This document shows positions 26,126 through 35,686 of a DNA stretch of 64,000 bases, in pieces. The translations under genes and the position numbers were made by a program. The notes beneath the pieces are model-generated. The model did no database searches, was not told the origin of the DNA, and saw only the letters and a list, made by a program, of their open reading frames with translations. Numbering within the stretch: position 1 is the first letter of the stretch; each line of letters starts with the position of its first letter. Location of the stretch: assembly GCF_014652575.1 (NCBI RefSeq), contig NZ_BMZB01000001.1:1355722-1419721 (forward strand). Reading direction: 5' to 3'. The stretch is from Asticcacaulis endophyticus (GTDB lineage: Bacteria > Pseudomonadota > Alphaproteobacteria > Caulobacterales > Caulobacteraceae).

Positions 26126-29100
26126 ATGGGAATCCTGACGGCTCTGCATCACGTCACCGATTATCGCTATGATCGGCCCATTCAACTGGGGATGCAAACG
26201 ATCAGATTGCGACCCGCCCCGCACGCCAAGGCCAATGTCCAGTCCTATGCCTTAAAGGTTGAGCCCGCCAATCACTTCATCAACTGGCAGCAGGACCCGT
26301 TCGGCAACTATCTGGCGCGGATCGTGTTTCCTGAAAAAACCAGTCATTTCCGGGTCGAGGTCGATCTGGTGTCCGAAATCAAGGTCTTCAACCCGTTCGA
26401 TTTTTTTCTGGAGCCGAGCGCAGAGAAAATCCCGTTCGTCTATGATCCGGCCCTGAAAGAAGAACTGGCGCCGTACCTTGAGATCAAGGATTCCGATCCA
26501 CTGCTGATGAGCTATGTGAACGGCATTTCCGACAATCCCATCCCGACCATCGACTATCTGGTGGCGCTCAACCAAAAACTGAACGGTGATCTGGGCTATA
26601 CCATCCGCATGGAGCCGGGTGTGCAGTCGAGTGCGGAAACGCTCACCCTCAAAAGCGGGTCGTGCCGTGACATGGCCTGGCTGATGTGTCAGATCCTGCG
26701 CCACAAAGGTCTGGCGACGCGCTTTGCGTCCGGCTACCTGATCCAGTTAAAAGCCGATGTGAAGTCGCTGGACGGGCCATCGGGCACGGACCACGACTTT
26801 ACTGACCTTCATGCGTGGTGCGAGGTCTATTTGCCGGGGGCGGGCTGGATCGGGCTTGATCCGACGTCCGGCCTGTTTACCGGCGAAGGTCACATTCCCT
26901 TGTGCTGCACGCCGAACCCGTCATCGGCGGCCCCCATATCGGGTAGTCTTGAGTTCGCGCAATCGACCCTGCACCATGAGATGACGATTGAGCGCATCTA
27001 TGAGAGCCGCCGGGTTACCAAGCCCTATAGCGACGGCGAATGGAAACGCATTGATGCGCTCGGCACTAAGGTCGATGAGGCGCTTAACAAACAGGACGTG
27101 CGCCTGACCATGGGCGGCGAGCCGACCTTTGTGTCGCTTGATGACCGCACCGGCGATGAGTGGCATTTCACGGCCCTGTCGGAGGCCAAAAAGAAACTCG
27201 GCTACGACCTGTTTCAGCGACTAGCGGCCAAGTTTGCCGTGGGCGCGCTGGCGCAACATGCGCAGGGCAAGTGGTATCCGGGCGAAATCCTGCCGCGCTG
27301 GGCGATGAACATGTTCTGGCGATTGGATAAGACGCCGATCTGGCTGGATCAGTCGCTGTTGGCCGATCCTGACAAAGCCTCAAAGCTTAAACCCGAAATT
27401 GCCGGAGAGTTCCTCACCACCCTGACCCGTGTGCTGGGGGTGCCCCAGGACCGCGTCATCCCCGCCTATGAGGATATTCCCTACCTGCTGTGGAAAGAGC
27501 AGCGCATTCCGGTTGAGGGCGAAATGCTCAAGGCCGATGTGTTCGAGGCGACCGAACGTAAGCGGCTTCAGGCCCAACTGGATGCCAATGTGGGTAAACC
27601 CACCGGCTATGTTCTGCCGCTGGCGTTTTCGGCCAAGACCGATAGCTGGATGAGCAATGGCTGGAAGTTCCGCACAGAGAAGATGATGCTGATCCCCGGT
27701 GACTCACCGGTCGGTTTGCGCTTGCCGCTGTCGGCCCTGCCGGTGGTTGAGCCCAAGCTGGTGGCCGAGCATGTCTTTCCGCCGCGCTCGCCCTATGCCG
27801 AAGACGGGGCGCTTATGGACGCGGCGGCGGCTCTGGCGGTAAATCTCACCAAGGTGACGGTGGCTATCAAACCGGCCAGTGATGGCCCCAATGGTCTGAT
27901 CCGCAGCGCCATTTGCGCCGAAGTGCGTCAGGGCAAGCTTTATCTGTTCCTGCCGCCGCTCAGCTATATCGAACATTATCTCGACCTGATCTCAGCGATC
28001 GAAGCGGTCGCCACCCACCTGAAAACGCCGGTCATTATCGAAGGCTATGCCCCGCCGCGCGATCATCGCGTCGAGTCGATGAGCGTCACCCCTGACCCCG
28101 GCGTGATCGAGGTCAATATCCAGCCTGCCCGCAACTGGGAAGAGCTGAAGTTCATCACCAACACGGTCTATGAAGAGGCGCAAACGGCGCGCCTGATTGC
28201 CGATAAGTTCATGATCGACGGCAAGCGCGTAGGTACCGGCGGCGGCAACCACATCGTTATGGGCGCGCAAAAGCCCGACGACAGTCCGTTTTTGCGCAGG
28301 CCCGATGTGCTGCGCTCGATGATCGCCTTCTGGCAGAACCACCCGTCTTTGTCCTACCTGTTTTCCGGGCTTTATATCGGCCCGACCTCTCAGGCCCCGC
28401 GCATCGACGAAGCCCGCCACGATTCGCTCTATGAGCTTGAAATCGCTTTCAACAGCATCCCCGATGGGCCGGATGCCGGTGATGTGCCGCCGTGGCTGGT
28501 TGACCGGTTGTTGCGCAATCTGCTGGTTGATCTGACAGGCAATACCCACCGCGCCGAGTTCTGTATCGATAAGCTTTATAGCCCCGATAGCGACCGTGGT
28601 CGTCTGGGTCTGCTGGAGATGCGCGGCTTTGAGATGTCGCCGCATCCGCAGATGAACCTCATTCAGACGCTATTGATCCGCGCACTCGTCGCCCTGTTCT
28701 GGAAAAAGCCCTATACCTCAAAACTGGTGCGCTGGGGCACGATGCTGCATGACAAATACATGCTAGAGCACTATGTCCGCGAAGACCTGAACGAGGTTTT
28801 GGCCCATCTGGGGCAGGGAGGATTTAAGTTCAGCCCCGACTGGTTTGTGCCGTTCTTTGACTTCCGCTTCCCGCAGGTGGGGCAGGTGCAGATCGGCGAT
28901 GTCACGCTGGAGCTTCGCAACGCGCTGGAGCCGTGGCCGGTGATGGGCGAAGAACCCTCCGGCGGCGGCACCTCCCGCGGCGTCGATTCCTCCGTTGAGC
29001 GCCTGCAAATCGCCCTCAAAGGGGCGGTGTCGTCCCAGCACGTGGTGACCTGCAATGGCAAAAGGTTGCCGCTCAATCCGACCCGCGATCACCATACCCA

Positions 29101-29410
29101 GGTGGCCGGTGTGCGTTATAAGGCCTGGGCGCCCTATAGCGCCCTGCATCCCAACCTGCCGATCAATACGCCGCTTAATTTCGATGTGATTGATACGCGG
29201 CTGGAGCGCTCGATCGGTGGCTGCCGTTACCATGTCATCCATCCGGGCGGACGCAACTATGAGACCCTGCCGCTCAATGAAAACGAAGCCGAGGGGCGCA
29301 GGTTGTCGCGTTTTGAGGCCCCGACCCATACGCCGGGTCGTCTGCGGCCACCGCCGCTGATCCTCAATCCGGAATATCCGGTAACGCTCGACCTGCGCTG
29401 GCCGGGATAG
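26126..29410 (+). CDS. transglutaminase-like plus DUF2126 protein
   Basis: 1094 residues. The N-terminal third is a transglutaminase-like domain with a bacterial N-terminal beta domain (HHVTDYRYDRPIQLGMQTIRL), then SGSCRDMAWLM with the Cys, LHAWCEVY with the His and GLDPTSG with the Asp. The remainder is DUF2126 (LTMGGEPTFVSLDDRTGDEW, HIVMGAQKPDDSPFLRRPD). It diverges from the amidotransferase-transglutaminase/ATP-grasp/alpha-E operon, the usual company of DUF2126 proteins. The set is predicted to make and trim isopeptide-like products, but the product is not known. Confidence 0.9.
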   Translation: MGILTALHHVTDYRYDRPIQLGMQTIRLRPAPHAKANVQSYALKVEPANHFINWQQDPFGNYLARIVFPEKTSHFRVEVDLVSEIKVFNPFDFFLEPSAEKIPFVYDPALKEELAPYLEIKDSDPLLMSYVNGISDNPIPTIDYLVALNQKLNGDLGYTIRMEPGVQSSAETLTLKSGSCRDMAWLMCQILRHKGLATRFASGYLIQLKADVKSLDGPSGTDHDFTDLHAWCEVYLPGAGWIGLDPTSGLFTGEGHIPLCCTPNPSSAAPISGSLEFAQSTLHHEMTIERIYESRRVTKPYSDGEWKRIDALGTKVDEALNKQDVRLTMGGEPTFVSLDDRTGDEWHFTALSEAKKKLGYDLFQRLAAKFAVGALAQHAQGKWYPGEILPRWAMNMFWRLDKTPIWLDQSLLADPDKASKLKPEIAGEFLTTLTRVLGVPQDRVIPAYEDIPYLLWKEQRIPVEGEMLKADVFEATERKRLQAQLDANVGKPTGYVLPLAFSAKTDSWMSNGWKFRTEKMMLIPGDSPVGLRLPLSALPVVEPKLVAEHVFPPRSPYAEDGALMDAAAALAVNLTKVTVAIKPASDGPNGLIRSAICAEVRQGKLYLFLPPLSYIEHYLDLISAIEAVATHLKTPVIIEGYAPPRDHRVESMSVTPDPGVIEVNIQPARNWEELKFITNTVYEEAQTARLIADKFMIDGKRVGTGGGNHIVMGAQKPDDSPFLRRPDVLRSMIAFWQNHPSLSYLFSGLYIGPTSQAPRIDEARHDSLYELEIAFNSIPDGPDAGDVPPWLVDRLLRNLLVDLTGNTHRAEFCIDKLYSPDSDRGRLGLLEMRGFEMSPHPQMNLIQTLLIRALVALFWKKPYTSKLVRWGTMLHDKYMLEHYVREDLNEVLAHLGQGGFKFSPDWFVPFFDFRFPQVGQVQIGDVTLELRNALEPWPVMGEEPSGGGTSRGVDSSVERLQIALKGAVSSQHVVTCNGKRLPLNPTRDHHTQVAGVRYKAWAPYSALHPNLPINTPLNFDVIDTRLERSIGGCRYHVIHPGGRNYETLPLNENEAEGRRLSRFEAPTHTPGRLRPPPLILNPEYPVTLDLRWPG

Positions 29411-29545
29411 GGCATTTGGGGTAATGTCGCGCCTCCGGGTTCGCGCAGCAGGGGGGGCAGGGTGGCAATTGCAATCCTTGCCGGTATAATCAGTCTCAAG
29501 CGAATCGCTAAGATCGTCTTTGAGACTGCGCTGGGGCTTACTTAA

Positions 29546-30457
29546 GTGAAGACTAAAAAACGTAAAGCCTCAAAAGGCCTGTGGGCCTGGCTGTTGGTGC
29601 CCGTTGCGCTGGCGGCAGGTGCTGCGAGCGTTTATTTTACGGCCGGCACCTCTCCCAGTGGCGAAAACGAATGGGTGACCTATGCCCGTGCGCAGGTCAT
29701 GGGCGATCCGCAGGCTCAGTATATCAAGGCCATAGTTGCCGATACCGGCAAAGACCGCAACGAAGCCGAGGCCATAAAGTGGTATGAAAAAGCCGCTGCC
29801 CAGAGCCATGTCCCGGCCATGATGGGACTAGCCGACATCTATGACCGTAAAGGCGACACCGCTAGCCGCACGATTGCTGCCCACTGGTACGGTGAAGCCG
29901 CCCGTGGCGGTGATGGCCGTGCTCAGTACCAACTGGCGCAGTACCACACCCAGAGCCTTGGGGGGCTAAAGCCCGATCCGGCTAAAACCGCCCAGTTGTT
30001 ACAGCAATCGACCGATGCCGGTTATGGCCCGGCCCTTAACCGCTATGCGCAGGAACTTAAAAGTCAGGGCAAGCTCACTGAGGCCCTGCCGTGGTTCCAA
30101 AAAGCAGCCGCACGTGGGGATATGGATGCGCTCTATAGCCTCGGTGAAATCTATGCCGATCCGCTAAACGGTGACCTGGCCAGCCCCATTCGGGCCGTGA
30201 CCTATTTCGAAGAGGCCGCTAATCTGGGCCACGTTCCGTCGCAAATCAAATACGCCTATCTATGTCTGGCGGGGCAGGGCCTGCCGCGTGATCCTGTTGA
30301 AGCCTACAAATGGGCTGAGATCGCCAGCCAGACCGCAGACAAGGCTCAAAAAGAGGCCGCATTAGAGGTGCGCGAATACCTGCACACGCGGATTACCCCA
30401 GAGCAGCAGCAAAGTGGTGAAATGCGCGCGCAGGTCTGGCTCAAAACCCGTAGCTAA
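29546..30457 (+). CDS. Sel1-repeat protein with N-terminal membrane anchor
   Basis: 303 residues starting at GTG. A basic n-region and one hydrophobic segment (LWAWLLVPVALAAGAASVYF) anchor it, leaving a periplasmic part of about five Sel1-type TPR repeats (EAIKWYEKAAAQSHVPAMMGLADIY, IAAHWYGEAARGGDGRAQYQLAQY, ALPWFQKAAARGDMDALYSLGEIY, AVTYFEEAANLGHVPSQIKYAYL). Such repeats bind partner proteins. Gene context does not show which one. Confidence 0.82.
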   Translation: MKTKKRKASKGLWAWLLVPVALAAGAASVYFTAGTSPSGENEWVTYARAQVMGDPQAQYIKAIVADTGKDRNEAEAIKWYEKAAAQSHVPAMMGLADIYDRKGDTASRTIAAHWYGEAARGGDGRAQYQLAQYHTQSLGGLKPDPAKTAQLLQQSTDAGYGPALNRYAQELKSQGKLTEALPWFQKAAARGDMDALYSLGEIYADPLNGDLASPIRAVTYFEEAANLGHVPSQIKYAYLCLAGQGLPRDPVEAYKWAEIASQTADKAQKEAALEVREYLHTRITPEQQQSGEMRAQVWLKTRS

Positions 30458-30526
30458 GATCGCCTGATTTACACAAAATTAGAGTTAATCCGCCATCTTG
30501 GCGCGCACGTTTAGCGCTTCAGGGGT

Positions 30527-31819
30527 ATGGATATGGCGGTATTTGGTCTGGCTCAGAAAAAACAGGTTCAGTCAGCCGGTGAGCTTGAGTTGTTGTCGGC
30601 GACGCTGGAGGCCCTGACCTCACCGGTGTTTGTGAATGCCCTGACGCCCGGAGAAGAGGGGCTTGTGTACCTTAACACCGCCTTTGCGCACGGTATCCGA
30701 GCCCGCCAAAAATCCGACTATCTGGGCAAGCCCGTCTCGTCCTTTTTCGCCGGCCAGCAGCCCGAAGGCCGCACCGCCATTGAAATGGCCAAAAATACCG
30801 AAGCCGCCATTGCCCGCGATGGCAAATGGACGGGGCCGACCAACTATGTGCGCGAAGATGGTACGATTTTTGAGGTCACCGCCACCGTCACCCTGATGAC
30901 CCTGGGGGGCAAGCCCTATGCGGTTGCGCAGTTACAGGACATGAACGCCGCCGAGCAGATCAGCCGTCGCCGGGCGGAATTCCGCGATCTGGCCGACAGC
31001 CTGCACGGCGATGTCGGGGCCAGTGTCGAGGCGATTTCCCGCGCCACTGACGACCTGTCGGGCATTGTCGCCACCCTGATGCACTCGGCCGAAGAAACCT
31101 CGCGCCAGTCGCAAAGTGTGGTTTCGATCAACGGGCAGACCAATAATAATGTGAACACGGTATCCGACGCGACGCAGGATCTGGCATCCTCGATCGGCGC
31201 TATCGGCGAGCAGGTCGGGCGGTCCACCACCATCGCCCGCGACGCCGTGCAGCAGGCCGCCAATACGCAGGAAACCGTCAACCGGCTGGTGGCCGCCGCT
31301 GAGCGCATCGGCGATGTCATCAAGCTAATCCAGACTATTGCGTCGCAGACCAATCTTCTGGCGCTCAATGCCACGATTGAGGCAGCGCGCGCCGGTGAAG
31401 CGGGCCGTGGCTTTGCGGTCGTGGCCTCTGAGGTCAAGTCTCTGGCCCAGCAGACGGCCAAGGCGACCGAGGAAATCTCAGCGCAAATCAGCGATATTCA
31501 GGCCGCGACCGGCCAGACCGAAGCCGCCATTCGCGCCATTGCCGAAACCATTGAGCAGATCAACGAAATCTCTAGCGTGATTGCCGATACGGTTGATATG
31601 CAGTCAGGCGCGACCCAGCGTATCTCTCAGAACGTCGCTTTGGCCGCGCAAGGCACCGGTGAAGTCAGTCAGTCCCTGCAAACCGTGGCCGATGTGGCGA
31701 AAGAGACGACGATGACCGTCGGGCAGGTGCGCACCCGCATCGAGACAGTTTCCGATGAGGCGCTGAACCTGCACGATAAGGTGCGCGCCTTTGTGGAGCG
31801 TCTACGCAAAGAGGCGTAA
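30527..31819 (+). CDS. soluble PAS-containing methyl-accepting chemotaxis-type protein
   Basis: 430 residues without membrane segments. An N-terminal PAS/LOV-like domain (residues about 20-135: [43 protein letters not shown]) is followed by a coiled-coil signalling domain with the conserved hairpin [39 protein letters not shown]. It should feed a cytoplasmic signal to a CheA/CheW array or act in a related pathway. No che genes are adjacent. The PAS lacks the GRNCRFL motif of flavin LOV domains. Confidence 0.88.
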   Translation: MDMAVFGLAQKKQVQSAGELELLSATLEALTSPVFVNALTPGEEGLVYLNTAFAHGIRARQKSDYLGKPVSSFFAGQQPEGRTAIEMAKNTEAAIARDGKWTGPTNYVREDGTIFEVTATVTLMTLGGKPYAVAQLQDMNAAEQISRRRAEFRDLADSLHGDVGASVEAISRATDDLSGIVATLMHSAEETSRQSQSVVSINGQTNNNVNTVSDATQDLASSIGAIGEQVGRSTTIARDAVQQAANTQETVNRLVAAAERIGDVIKLIQTIASQTNLLALNATIEAARAGEAGRGFAVVASEVKSLAQQTAKATEEISAQISDIQAATGQTEAAIRAIAETIEQINEISSVIADTVDMQSGATQRISQNVALAAQGTGEVSQSLQTVADVAKETTMTVGQVRTRIETVSDEALNLHDKVRAFVERLRKEA

Positions 31820-31823
31820 ACCG

Positions 31824-31856
31824 TCTCCCTAATTCAGCCCCCTCCCTAATTCAGCC
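31824..31856. repeat. short direct repeat before the SIMPL gene
   Basis: CTCCCTAATTCAGCC occurs twice (31825-31839 and 31842-31856) between the MCP stop codon and the SIMPL start. No function is evident. Confidence 0.6.
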
Positions 31857-31904
31857 ATAGTCTGATACAACTCTGCCGATAACGATCATCGAGGGAGAGG
31901 GACT

Positions 31905-32789
31905 ATGCGTATACTCATCATAACCGCATCACTGATGGCGCTAGCGAGCACGGCGATGGCGCAAACGACGCCTGCGGCCAATGCCTATCCGTACGACAAA
32001 GCGCCGTGGTGGATGAAAGAAAGCGTCATCACCCAGACCGGCTTTGTGCGCACGGAGATCGAGGCCAATCGCGCCAATTTCTCTGCGCAGTTCCAGACGG
32101 TGGGCAAGACCGCCGAAGAAGCGCAAAATAAAGCTATCGCCCAGACCAAGGCGCTGAATGAGGCGCTGAAAAAACTAGGGGCGGACAAGGTTCAGATTTC
32201 CACATCTTTTGCCATGCGCGCCCTTTATGAGCAGTATAAGGATAAGGATGGCAACCGGATCGAAAACCAGCGCGGCGACAAGATCGACGCCTATCAGGTT
32301 AATCTGGGACTAACCTTGCAGGTGCGCGATATGGCGGTGCTGGAGCGCGCCTATGCGCTGGTTCTGGCGGCCAATCCGACTTCGACGGCGCCCATTTATT
32401 TTAACCTGGAACCGTCCAATGAGACCAAGTCATGGCTTTATTCGGAAGCCGTGAAGGATGCCGCCCGCCGGGCAAAAGCTGCAGCGACGGATGCGGGGGC
32501 TGTGTTGGGCAAGGTCAAGGTGATCGACCCGACGGGTAGAGCGTGTGAGACGGATATTCTGGCTCGGGCAGCACCTGAATCCTATGATGACACTCAGGCC
32601 ATCACCGTTTCAGCTATGAGAAAAGAAAACCGGGTTGAATATAACTCACCGCCCGCAATGATGGCCGCGCCTGCACCCGCTTCGCCGGTTGAGGCTTTGG
32701 AAGCCAAGGCCGCGCAAAATCCATTCATTCAGGCGCCGCCGCTTAGTGAACTGACGGCCAAGGCCTGCGTGGTTTATGGGCTGAACTGA
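31905..32789 (+). CDS. secreted SIMPL-domain protein (DUF541)
   Basis: 294 residues. A signal peptide (LIITASLMALASTAMAQ) is followed by the SIMPL pattern: oxidative-fold repeats with FSAQFQTVGKTAEEAQNKAIAQTKALNEALKKLGADKVQISTSF, YQVNLGLTLQVRDM and AVKDAARRAKAAATDAGAVLGKV. Proteins of this family sit in the periplasm or outer membrane and their role is poorly known. A Pro/Ala-rich tail ends in two separated cysteines. GAGGGAGAGGG precedes the ATG. Confidence 0.85.
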   Translation: MRILIITASLMALASTAMAQTTPAANAYPYDKAPWWMKESVITQTGFVRTEIEANRANFSAQFQTVGKTAEEAQNKAIAQTKALNEALKKLGADKVQISTSFAMRALYEQYKDKDGNRIENQRGDKIDAYQVNLGLTLQVRDMAVLERAYALVLAANPTSTAPIYFNLEPSNETKSWLYSEAVKDAARRAKAAATDAGAVLGKVKVIDPTGRACETDILARAAPESYDDTQAITVSAMRKENRVEYNSPPAMMAAPAPASPVEALEAKAAQNPFIQAPPLSELTAKACVVYGLN

Positions 32790-32802
32790 GAAAATTAATA
32801 CT

Positions 32803-32953
32803 CCCCCACCGCAAACTGTTTCAAGTCTTGCTGCATCCTGTCATGTGGGGGAGGTGGCGCGCCGTAGGCGTGACGGTGGGGGGCTTAAAAGAGTTTTCGA
32901 GTGAAGCAGCACCCCTCCGTCTCGTCGCTTGCGCGCCGCGCCACCTCCCCCAT
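32803..32953. repeat. GC-rich inverted intergenic repeat pair
   Basis: GGGGGAGGTGGCGCGCCG at 32847-32864 is answered in inverse orientation by CGCGCCACCTCCCCCA at 32937-32952, with further inverted blocks (GACGG with CCGTC) between. An additional CTCCCCCACC lies at the left end. This is the style of dispersed extragenic repeats of this bacterial group. Confidence 0.65.
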
Positions 32954-33040
32954 AGGATACAGTGCAACAATGACTGAAACCGGGTGCGATGGTGGAGTAC
33001 AAATATAGCGATACAGGTGCAACCGCTCCAACTAACGGGT

Positions 33041-33060
33041 CAAGGGGGCTTGCCCCCTTG
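33041..33060. repeat. perfect hairpin in intergenic region
   Basis: CAAGGGGG and CCCCCTTG flank a CTTG loop, about 100 nt before the patatin gene. There is no T tract on either side, so it is probably a structured leader or part of the repeat region 32790-33150, which has no gene. Confidence 0.6.
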
Positions 33061-33158
33061 TTGAGCGCAGTGATCAACTTTCGGAGAGGCGGCGGCACAG
33101 AGCGTGACCTTTTGCACTGCACACGTTAGGTTCAGGACTTGAGTAAGAGGTGCCCGAT

Positions 33159-34343
33159 ATGAAGATGGATGCGATTGAGAAACTGTCGGCTCATTATGAG
33201 CAGGTGGTGCTGGTGCTGCAAGGCGGCGGGGCGCTGGGGTCATATCAGGCCGGGGCCTATCAGGTGTTGCACGCTCACGGCATTGAGCCGAACTGGATCG
33301 CAGGCGTCTCGATCGGGGCGATCAATGCGGCGATCATTGCCGGCAATGCCCCGGATGAGCGCATGGCCAAACTGACTTCGTTCTGGGAGCAGATTTCGAC
33401 CGCCTTTCCGACCGATGGCTTAAGCAATCTCAATCCGTGGTTTAACACCCAATTCCGCCAGATGAGCGGGCTGTGGAGCATGTTTCAGGGCGTGCCAGGC
33501 TTTTTCCGACCGAGCGCGCAGACGATGTTTTCGACGCCGTGGCTGCTGCCGTCTGAGACCAGTTTTTATGATGTCTCGCCGTTGCGCGATACCTTGCTGA
33601 GCCACATTGATTTCAAGCGGCTTAATGATGGCGAAATCCGCCTGAGTTTAGGCGCTGTGCATGTCACCAGCGGTAATTTCGTCTATTTCGACAATCGTGA
33701 ACGCACCATAACGCCTGAGCACATTATGGCATCAGGCGCGCTGCCGCCCGGTTTTCCGGCGGTGATGATCGACGGTGAAGCCTATTGGGACGGCGGGGTG
33801 GTGTCGAACACGCCGCTTAGCTATGTGCTGCACGGCGGGGTCGGCGATATGCACGAAGACACCCTGGTGTTCCAGATCGACCTGTTTAACGCTCAAGGGG
33901 CCATGCCGGAGACGCTGGATGAAGTCTATGCCCGCATCAAGGACATCACCTATTCCAGCCGGACGCGGTTAAATACCGACGCTTTCCTGCAAAAATATGT
34001 GCTGCGGCAGGCGATCCGCACCCTGTATGAGCATATTCCCGATGAGGTTAAATCATGCGCGGAAGTTCAGGCCCTGAAAGATCTGGCGTCCGAAGACCGG
34101 GTGACGATTGTCCACCTGATCCACCGTGGCACGCAATGCCAGACCCAGTCAAAAGACTATGAGTTTTCGCGCGTCACCATGCTGGAAAACTGGGCGTCCG
34201 GCGTGGCCGATGCGCAAACCGCCATGCGGCATGAGGAGTGGCGCACCCCGCCGACGGAAAAAGACGGGCTGATGGTCTATGACTTCACGCGCGGCGCCAA
34301 GCGTAAGGCCAAGTCGGGAAAGGCCGTTAAGGCTGAGGTGTAA
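33159..34343 (+). CDS. patatin-like phospholipase
   Basis: 394 residues. It carries the oxyanion loop LQGGGALGSYQAGAYQVL, the nucleophile elbow GVSIGAINAAI (Ser) and the catalytic Asp in YWDGGVVSNTPL. A C-terminal DUF3734-like part follows (DITYSSRTRLNTDAFLQKYVL, HLIHRGT). It should hydrolyse acyl lipids in the cytoplasm. ATG 33159 is preferred over GTG 33150 because AAGAGG lies 8 nt before it. It is probably a single gene. Confidence 0.9.
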   Translation: MKMDAIEKLSAHYEQVVLVLQGGGALGSYQAGAYQVLHAHGIEPNWIAGVSIGAINAAIIAGNAPDERMAKLTSFWEQISTAFPTDGLSNLNPWFNTQFRQMSGLWSMFQGVPGFFRPSAQTMFSTPWLLPSETSFYDVSPLRDTLLSHIDFKRLNDGEIRLSLGAVHVTSGNFVYFDNRERTITPEHIMASGALPPGFPAVMIDGEAYWDGGVVSNTPLSYVLHGGVGDMHEDTLVFQIDLFNAQGAMPETLDEVYARIKDITYSSRTRLNTDAFLQKYVLRQAIRTLYEHIPDEVKSCAEVQALKDLASEDRVTIVHLIHRGTQCQTQSKDYEFSRVTMLENWASGVADAQTAMRHEEWRTPPTEKDGLMVYDFTRGAKRKAKSGKAVKAEV

Positions 34344-34416
34344 CGGCGCTACTTGAGGCTTTATTTTTCTCCCATAGGGTGTATGGTTGCGGGTGATCAA
34401 TATCCGGGAGGGGATT

Positions 34417-35103
34417 ATGAATAAGGCTTTGGCGGAGTTTATCGGCACGTTTGTGCTGGTGGTGTTCGGATGCGGCGCGGTGGTCTTTTCATCGGACGTG
34501 GTCGGCGTTTTGGGCATCGCGATTGCCTTTGGTCTGGCGATTGTCGCCATGGCTTACGGCATCGGCAGCGTGTCGGGCTGTCATATTAATCCGGCGGTGT
34601 CGCTGGGGGCGCTGATCGCCGGACGGATGACGCCGCGCGATTTCGGCATCTATGTGATCGCTCAATGTCTTGGGGCCATAGCCGGGGCGGCGTTCCTGGT
34701 GGCGGTGGTGTCGGGTAAGCTTGGCGGCTATGATGTCGCGGTAGAAGGCCTTGGGCAAAACGGTTGGGGCGAAGGCTATGGCGGCGGTTATGGCATGGCC
34801 GCCGCCTTTTTGTTTGAAGTCGTGGCGACCTTTATCTTTCTGGTGGTGATTTTGGGCTCAACCCACGCCTCAAGCCCTGTCGGCTTTGCCGGGCTGGCCA
34901 TCGGCCTGACCTTGGCGGCTATTCATATTATCGGTATTCCGGTCACCGGCGTCTCTGTCAATCCGGCCCGCAGTTTGGGGCCTGCCCTGTTTGTCGGCGG
35001 ACAGGCCCTGGCGCAATTGTGGCTGTTTATCGTGGCACCGCTGATCGGGGCGGCGCTGGCCGGTGGCCTTTACCGCTTCGGATGGTTGCAGTCTAAACCT
35101 TGA
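34417..35103 (+). CDS. aqpZ: aquaporin Z
   Basis: 228 residues with six membrane helices and both pore motifs: CHINPAVSLG and VSVNPARSLGPAL. The NPARS form with the Arg selectivity residue and the His in IAAIHIIGIP are those of water-selective AqpZ rather than glycerol facilitators. ATG 34417 has GGGAGGGG upstream; the longer frame is ignored. The 3' end overlaps the convergent doxX gene by 11 nt. Confidence 0.92.
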   Translation: MNKALAEFIGTFVLVVFGCGAVVFSSDVVGVLGIAIAFGLAIVAMAYGIGSVSGCHINPAVSLGALIAGRMTPRDFGIYVIAQCLGAIAGAAFLVAVVSGKLGGYDVAVEGLGQNGWGEGYGGGYGMAAAFLFEVVATFIFLVVILGSTHASSPVGFAGLAIGLTLAAIHIIGIPVTGVSVNPARSLGPALFVGGQALAQLWLFIVAPLIGAALAGGLYRFGWLQSKP

Positions 35104-35560
35104 GGCGCTGTGCGATCAGGTGATCGGCGGACCACTTGCCGCCGCCTTGGATGATCAGGCCGGTCAGGATGATCGCCCAGAACAGGTGCTGATCGTGCTG
35201 CAGGTACGTAAACTGGATCACAGCCGTCATGACCAGAAGCGGGATGGCGGCCAAGCGTGTGCCCAGCCCCAGCCACAACAGAACCGGGCAGATCAGCTCA
35301 AACGCGGTGGCGGAAAACGCTGCAAATTCCGGCGGCAGGATCGGCACCTGATATTCATCGGCAAACAGGGATATCGTGGTGTCGAAATCGGCGATCTTGG
35401 TCAGGCCGGAGACGAAAAATACCCAGCCGATCCACAGTCGCGCCATCAGCCACCACGGTGCTGATAAAACTTCGGGCAGGGTATATAGACGCGCAAGGCG
35501 ATAGGCGTCATATCTTACGGCAGATGAGGGATTCGAGCGCGCAGGCGTTTGGGTCAGCAT
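35093..35560 (-). CDS. DoxX-family membrane protein of the bufferin/SigF regulon
   Basis: 155 residues with four membrane segments (LMARLWIGWVFFVSGLTKIADF, FSATAFELICPVLLWLGLGTRLAAIPLLVMTAVIQF and others). DoxX-like proteins with a DUF2063/DUF692/DUF2282 set occur in metal-stress loci such as the gold-induced gig genes. ATG 35560 has AAGGA 9 nt upstream. A perfect SigF-type promoter (35683-35658) and a hairpin (35589-35612) lie in its leader. The divergent gene is the sigma factor itself. Its biochemical activity is unknown. Confidence 0.85.
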   Translation of the reverse strand: MLTQTPARSNPSSAVRYDAYRLARLYTLPEVLSAPWWLMARLWIGWVFFVSGLTKIADFDTTISLFADEYQVPILPPEFAAFSATAFELICPVLLWLGLGTRLAAIPLLVMTAVIQFTYLQHDQHLFWAIILTGLIIQGGGKWSADHLIAQRLKV

Positions 35561-35588
35561 CGGGGCGGTTCCTTTATGGAGCGTTTTC

Positions 35589-35612
35589 CCAATAAGTGGT
35601 TTCACTTATTGG
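35589..35612 (-). promoter_or_regulatory. hairpin in the doxX leader
   Basis: CCAATAAGTG and CACTTATTGG form a perfect 10-bp stem with a 4-nt loop, between the SigF-type promoter and the ribosome site of doxX. No T tract follows on the minus strand. Confidence 0.55.
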
Positions 35613-35657
35613 ATACGAAAGAGCGACAAAATAATATTTAGGTTTGCTGCCATACTA

Positions 35658-35683
35658 TTCGCTGCGCAAAGGGATACGGTTAC
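35658..35683 (-). promoter_or_regulatory. SigF-type ECF promoter of doxX
   Basis: On the minus strand GTAACC (35683-35678), exactly 16 nt, then CGAA (35661-35658). It ends four bases before the start codon of the divergent sigma gene at 35687. Confidence 0.85.
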
Positions 35684-35686
35684 ACG

